This document shows, piece by piece, positions 61,043 through 64,000 of a stretch of 64,000 nt of DNA. The notes under the pieces were generated by a model that worked only from the letters and a program-made list of their open reading frames with translations, was not told the DNA's origin and made no database searches. The DNA is from Cohnella abietis (lineage in GTDB: Bacteria > Bacillota > Bacilli > Paenibacillales > Paenibacillaceae). The DNA lies in NCBI RefSeq assembly GCF_004295585.1, contig NZ_AP019400.1:1517501-1581500 (forward strand), read 5' to 3'. The translations under genes were made by a program, and so were the position numbers. Every line of letters begins with the position of its first letter. Position 1 is the first letter of the stretch.

Positions 61043-61954
61043 CTATTGCTTATCATGTTGCATTGACGAACGGTTCAGCATAAGGACGAGCTGGTTTACA
61101 TAAGGTCTCAACTCGCTGACGGTATCTAGGAAGGTGACGTAAACCCGCAAAAGGGTACTATTTGGCTTAGGTTGTCCAAGCTCGCGCTGCAGCAGATCGA
61201 TTACCTCGAGCAGCTCATCCTGAATGCGTACTAGCTGGGGTAGCTCCTTGATTTTGACGACAACAAATTTCAGAAACTCTTCAAGATTGGCCTTTCGTGT
61301 TTCGTCATCCAACTGGTTGATGTCGTTGAAATAAGCACTCGAAGTCTTGAGAACTGGTTCCGCTTTGCTTGCGATTAAATCGCTGATGATCACATCCATC
61401 CTATCTGTGAGGAATCCGGCCAAATCAGCCATGGGGACCGCGATTACGGACTGTACCGAATGAGATAAATATTCCTTCAACATGCCGCGGAAGATAGCCA
61501 CGGTATCTCCCAGATAGGGGGCAATGGGCGCGCCATATGCTTCAAGGAAGCAGTCGTGGTGCATCGTAAGCAGCGTGGCTCTTTTTTTACGCCATTCATG
61601 CAGAAAATTCTCGTTGCTTGTAAGCGGCAGCTCCTTGAATTCGCTGGTGAAAAAGTAGTTTTCGAGCATAAATTGCAGCTGAAACACGATCTTGCGGCGC
61701 AAAATTTCCTTAGGCGGATGCCCCTCCAACGTAAGCGTGCGATCAAGCGCTCGTGCTTCTTCGAACAGTGTCCGGTGTACCTCGACGAAGATCCCGGTAA
61801 ATAAATCCTCTTTCGAGGGAAATACTTTATAGATGCTCGCTTTGGCCATGCCACAAGCTTCAGCGATGTCCTGCATGGAGGCTGCGAAATATCCTTTTTC
61901 CTTGAAAATTCGCATTGCCGTATCTATGATTTGTTTTCTTTTGAATTGTTCCAT
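61043..61954 (-). CDS. TetR/AcrR-family regulator
   Basis: A 303-residue repressor, longer than most TetR proteins. It starts MEQFKRKQIIDTAMRIFKEKG, with recognition helix QDIAEACGMAKASIYKVFPSKEDLF (about 27-51). The rest is a large helical ligand domain. AGAGGTGG precedes ATG 61954. It is divergent from the hydrolase/transporter operon, whose -35 box is overlapped by an inverted repeat, so it probably represses that operon. Confidence 0.9.
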   Translation of the reverse strand: MEQFKRKQIIDTAMRIFKEKGYFAASMQDIAEACGMAKASIYKVFPSKEDLFTGIFVEVHRTLFEEARALDRTLTLEGHPPKEILRRKIVFQLQFMLENYFFTSEFKELPLTSNENFLHEWRKKRATLLTMHHDCFLEAYGAPIAPYLGDTVAIFRGMLKEYLSHSVQSVIAVPMADLAGFLTDRMDVIISDLIASKAEPVLKTSSAYFNDINQLDDETRKANLEEFLKFVVVKIKELPQLVRIQDELLEVIDLLQRELGQPKPNSTLLRVYVTFLDTVSELRPYVNQLVLMLNRSSMQHDKQ

Positions 61955-61995
61955 ATTTTCCACCTCTACACATTCTGACATGCCCTAACCTGATG

Positions 61996-62037
61996 GTCAA
62001 TAAAGGAATTGACGCAAAAACCTTAAAGTCATATAAT
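61996..62037 (+). promoter_or_regulatory. SigmaA promoter and TetR-type operator of the hydrolase/AbrB operon
   Basis: TTGACG (62009-62014), 17 bp, TATAAT (62032-62037) is a near-consensus promoter. GTCAAT and ATTGAC arms around AAAGGA (61996-62013) form an 18-bp dyad overlapping the -35 box, a position that would let a repressor block it. Confidence 0.7.
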
Positions 62038-62067
62038 GTACTCGTGAGTTTTATTGTCAGAAAATAT

Positions 62068-62104
62068 AAGGAGGTGAGCCAGAGCAACTAAGCTTTGGCG
62101 CAAC
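62068..62104 (+). promoter_or_regulatory. Split ribosome-binding site with intervening hairpin
   Basis: A perfect AAGGAGGTGA (62068-62077) lies 27 bases before the ATG at 62105, too far for normal initiation. Between them GCCAGAGC and GCTTTGGC (one G-U) form an eight-bp hairpin with loop AACTAA (62078-62099). If folded, the effective distance is about eight bases from the GGAGG core. No other start codon is in reach of this site. Confidence 0.6.
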
Positions 62105-62833
62105 ATGAAAATTAATGAACAGATTGAGATGCTAGAGATTACTCTTCAGATGGGCGAGAACCATATGGTCATCAACCCGACGGTCATCCGTGACGAGCAG
62201 GCTTACGTATTAATAGATACGGGAATGCCCGGTTGTTACGGTCCTATTACGGAGCTTTTGACTCAAGCGGGCATCGATCCGAAGGCCCCTCATTCCATTA
62301 TTCTTACTCATCAGGATCTCGATCATGTGGGCGGTCTGCCGGAGTTTAAAAGTGAAAGTGTGGACGTATATGCGCATGCGGATGACCAGCCGTATATAGA
62401 TGGTTTGAAGCCGATGATTAAGTTAAGCGAGGAGTTTAAGCAAGGGTTGATCGCGTCTCTGCCACAGGACCTTGCGTCTTCTTTTGAGACCGCCTTTTCG
62501 GGAAAAGTAAAAAATGTGACCCACCTGCTGGCGGACGGGGAGAAGCTACCTTTGGGTGGAGGACTTACAGTCATTCATACTCCCGGACATACGCCGGGTC
62601 ATATCAGCTTGTACCATGAGCCTAGCAAAACTCTCATTGCCGGAGATGCGATGGTCGTTGATAATGGGAAGCTCCAAGGTCCCAATCCAGCAGTTACACC
62701 TGACATGCAAACTGCCCTTGCGTCGCTTCGCAAATTCAAGGCATATCCGATCGACAATGTAATTTGCTATCATGGGGGCTTATTTCAAGGCGATGTCCAA
62801 GCAGTGATTGACGAGTTGACAGAGAGCCTGTAA
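62105..62833 (+). CDS. Metallo-beta-lactamase-fold hydrolase
   Basis: A 242-residue MBL-fold protein. The metal site THQDLDHVGG (about 71-80) has Asp in place of the second His of HxHxDH, a variant common in YflN-like proteins. HTPGHTPGHISLY (about 157-169), IAGDAM (about 178-183) and ICYHGG (about 220-225) complete the ligand set. It hydrolyses an ester, lactone or thioester of unknown nature. It is translationally coupled to the next gene (TAATG) and controlled by the divergent TetR regulator. Confidence 0.9.
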   Translation: MKINEQIEMLEITLQMGENHMVINPTVIRDEQAYVLIDTGMPGCYGPITELLTQAGIDPKAPHSIILTHQDLDHVGGLPEFKSESVDVYAHADDQPYIDGLKPMIKLSEEFKQGLIASLPQDLASSFETAFSGKVKNVTHLLADGEKLPLGGGLTVIHTPGHTPGHISLYHEPSKTLIAGDAMVVDNGKLQGPNPAVTPDMQTALASLRKFKAYPIDNVICYHGGLFQGDVQAVIDELTESL

Positions 62834-63960
62834 TGGACGGCACCGGGCATTCACACCAAAGTTCATCATGGAAAGAGAGCAAGTGGATCCGGTTTTTGAC
62901 GACTTGTGTCATTGCAGTTTTGGGGGGCTTTTTCTTTCAGCTGATTCATATGCCAATTCCCTGGCTGCTGGGCTCTATGGTTTTTGTCTTGATTGGCTCC
63001 AAAATATTTAGGGGCGTTACGTTCTACTGGCCCGCACAGATCCGCAATACCGGGATGATCATCATTGGTTACACATTGGGGCTATCATTCACCGCGTCGA
63101 CCTTGGTGCAAATCGGTCGCCAGTTGCCGTCGATGGTTCTGTTTACAGCACTTTTGCTTCTGTGCGCTGGAGGCATCGCATTCATCATCTCATTGCTATC
63201 CAAAATTCCTTTTCCGACCGTGCTTATGGGGAGCATTCCCGGCGGGCTAAGCCAGATAGTCTCACTGGCAGAGGAAATGAAGGGTATCGATCTGACGATT
63301 GTTACCTTTTTGCAGGTATCCAGACTGATCATGATCATGTTCTTCGTACCGCTGCTTGTCTTCAGTCCGCTGTTTCATGTCACACTCAACGACGGAGCCG
63401 CAGTTGCTGCAGCAGCCGGATCTGGGTGGGATCCAGCGTTACTCCAGCATATTTGGCTATTCGCAGTCGTATGCGTACTGTTAGCGCTCATCGGCCAAAA
63501 AATCAAGTTCCCGACGGCATTTCTGCTGGGACCGATGATCGGAACAGTGCTGTTGAATTTGTCGGGTTATACAGGCCATTCATTGCCGACGTTCGTGCTT
63601 GACCTGTCGCAATTAATGATGGGGAGCTACATCGGGCTGCTGCTGAAGCCAGAAAACTTGAAAAACAAGCTCAAAATGGTGTCACTCGCACTATTGAACG
63701 GGGTGGCGCTGATCGGGTGCTCGATCTTGCTTAGCCTGCTGTTGACGCGAATGCATGACATCACTGTAGTCACGTCATTCCTTAGTCTTTCGCCGGGCGG
63801 CATGGATCAGATGGCGTTCATTGCCAAGGAAGTGAATGGAGATTTATCGGTTATTACCTGTTATCAGCTGTTCCGAACTTTGTTTATCTTTTTTGCGGTA
63901 CCGCCTCTTCTGAGGTTGATCTTCCGGTCGGTGCTGAAGGAAAAAAGAACGGCCCAGTAA
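62833..63960 (+). CDS. AbrB-family membrane transporter
   Basis: A 375-residue membrane protein with about ten hydrophobic segments in two related halves. PIPWLLGSMVFVLIGS (about 36-51) and FPTAFLLGPMIGTVLLN (about 222-238) are the repeated AbrB motifs, with GSIPGGLSQIVSLAEEMKG (about 134-152) and LSPGGMDQMAFIAKEV (about 317-332) as the second pair. The family (once called ammonia-monooxygenase-like) is associated with small-molecule export or autoregulation. It begins on the last base of the hydrolase stop, TAATG, so the two are coupled. It and the hydrolase likely act on the same compound. Confidence 0.88.
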   Translation: MDGTGHSHQSSSWKESKWIRFLTTCVIAVLGGFFFQLIHMPIPWLLGSMVFVLIGSKIFRGVTFYWPAQIRNTGMIIIGYTLGLSFTASTLVQIGRQLPSMVLFTALLLLCAGGIAFIISLLSKIPFPTVLMGSIPGGLSQIVSLAEEMKGIDLTIVTFLQVSRLIMIMFFVPLLVFSPLFHVTLNDGAAVAAAAGSGWDPALLQHIWLFAVVCVLLALIGQKIKFPTAFLLGPMIGTVLLNLSGYTGHSLPTFVLDLSQLMMGSYIGLLLKPENLKNKLKMVSLALLNGVALIGCSILLSLLLTRMHDITVVTSFLSLSPGGMDQMAFIAKEVNGDLSVITCYQLFRTLFIFFAVPPLLRLIFRSVLKEKRTAQ

Positions 63961-64000
63961 GTTACAACGTGCAGACCTAACTTAAACAGCAACAGCCCTT

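Overview
The window looks like chromosome from a spore-forming Gram-positive bacterium of the Paenibacillaceae (Paenibacillus or Cohnella type). The evidence is gene content and order: groES-groEL under a CIRCE operator, the ydcC-alr-ndoAI-ndoA order known from Bacillus, tex close to cmpA and a SprT-like gene, a YjcZ-type small sporulation protein, YesM/YesN two-component genes next to an LplABC-type sugar transporter, frequent GTG/TTG starts and strong AGGAGG ribosome sites. No species is claimed.

Layout. 0-5.5 kb: end of a mogA/moaB gene, tatA, tatC, a chemoreceptor, groESL, and a 44-residue YjcZ-like gene. 5.6-6.1 kb: a 52-bp tandem-repeat array. 6.3-10.8 kb: an M20 amidohydrolase and an oxidoreductase/AraC regulator/oxidoreductase cluster. 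10.9-14.6 kb: a two-component system beside an M23-type lipoprotein. 14.7-23.4 kb: aminotransferase, VanW protein, a 1035-residue double-kinase hybrid sensor, an M50-type membrane protease, a MidA-like methyltransferase and a small membrane protein. 23.7-28.4 kb: DUF523, an extremely Met-rich 75-residue protein, a small helical protein, a 51-bp repeat array, a solute-binding lipoprotein and a methyltransferase. 28.7-38.5 kb: a housekeeping/sporulation block (ydcC, alr, ndoAI/ndoA, M29 aminopeptidase, tex, Rrf2 regulator plus nitroreductase, cmpA, SprT-like). 38.5-42.1 kb: MFS pump with its TetR regulator, two tRNA clusters (Asn-Ser; Glu-Lys-Leu) and a degenerate ~20-bp repeat array between them. 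42.4-43.2 kb: one AT-rich accessory gene bracketed by two copies of a hairpin repeat. 43.6-48.5 kb: a HAL-type ammonia-lyase and IclR regulator divergent from a polar amino-acid ABC transporter. 48.8-55.9 kb: LplB/LplC/LplA-type sugar transporter with its own YesM/YesN pair. 56.0-60.3 kb: DoxX protein and a 51-bp repeat array split by two insertion sequences (IS3 family, 3-bp target duplication; IS66 family, 8-bp target duplication). 60.4-64 kb: a small membrane protein, then a TetR regulator divergent from a metallo-beta-lactamase-fold hydrolase and an AbrB-type transporter.

Most genes are ordinary. The unusual material is (i) four unrelated intergenic tandem-repeat arrays, three of them with a 51-52 bp period; (ii) two different IS elements inserted at the same eight-base spot of that repeat unit; (iii) an ammonia-lyase whose cofactor-forming triad reads Ala-Cys-Gly instead of Ala-Ser-Gly; (iv) a Met-rich small protein; and (v) two genes whose Shine-Dalgarno lies far from the start codon with a potential hairpin in between. 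Everything here comes from reading the sequence; no database search was run.
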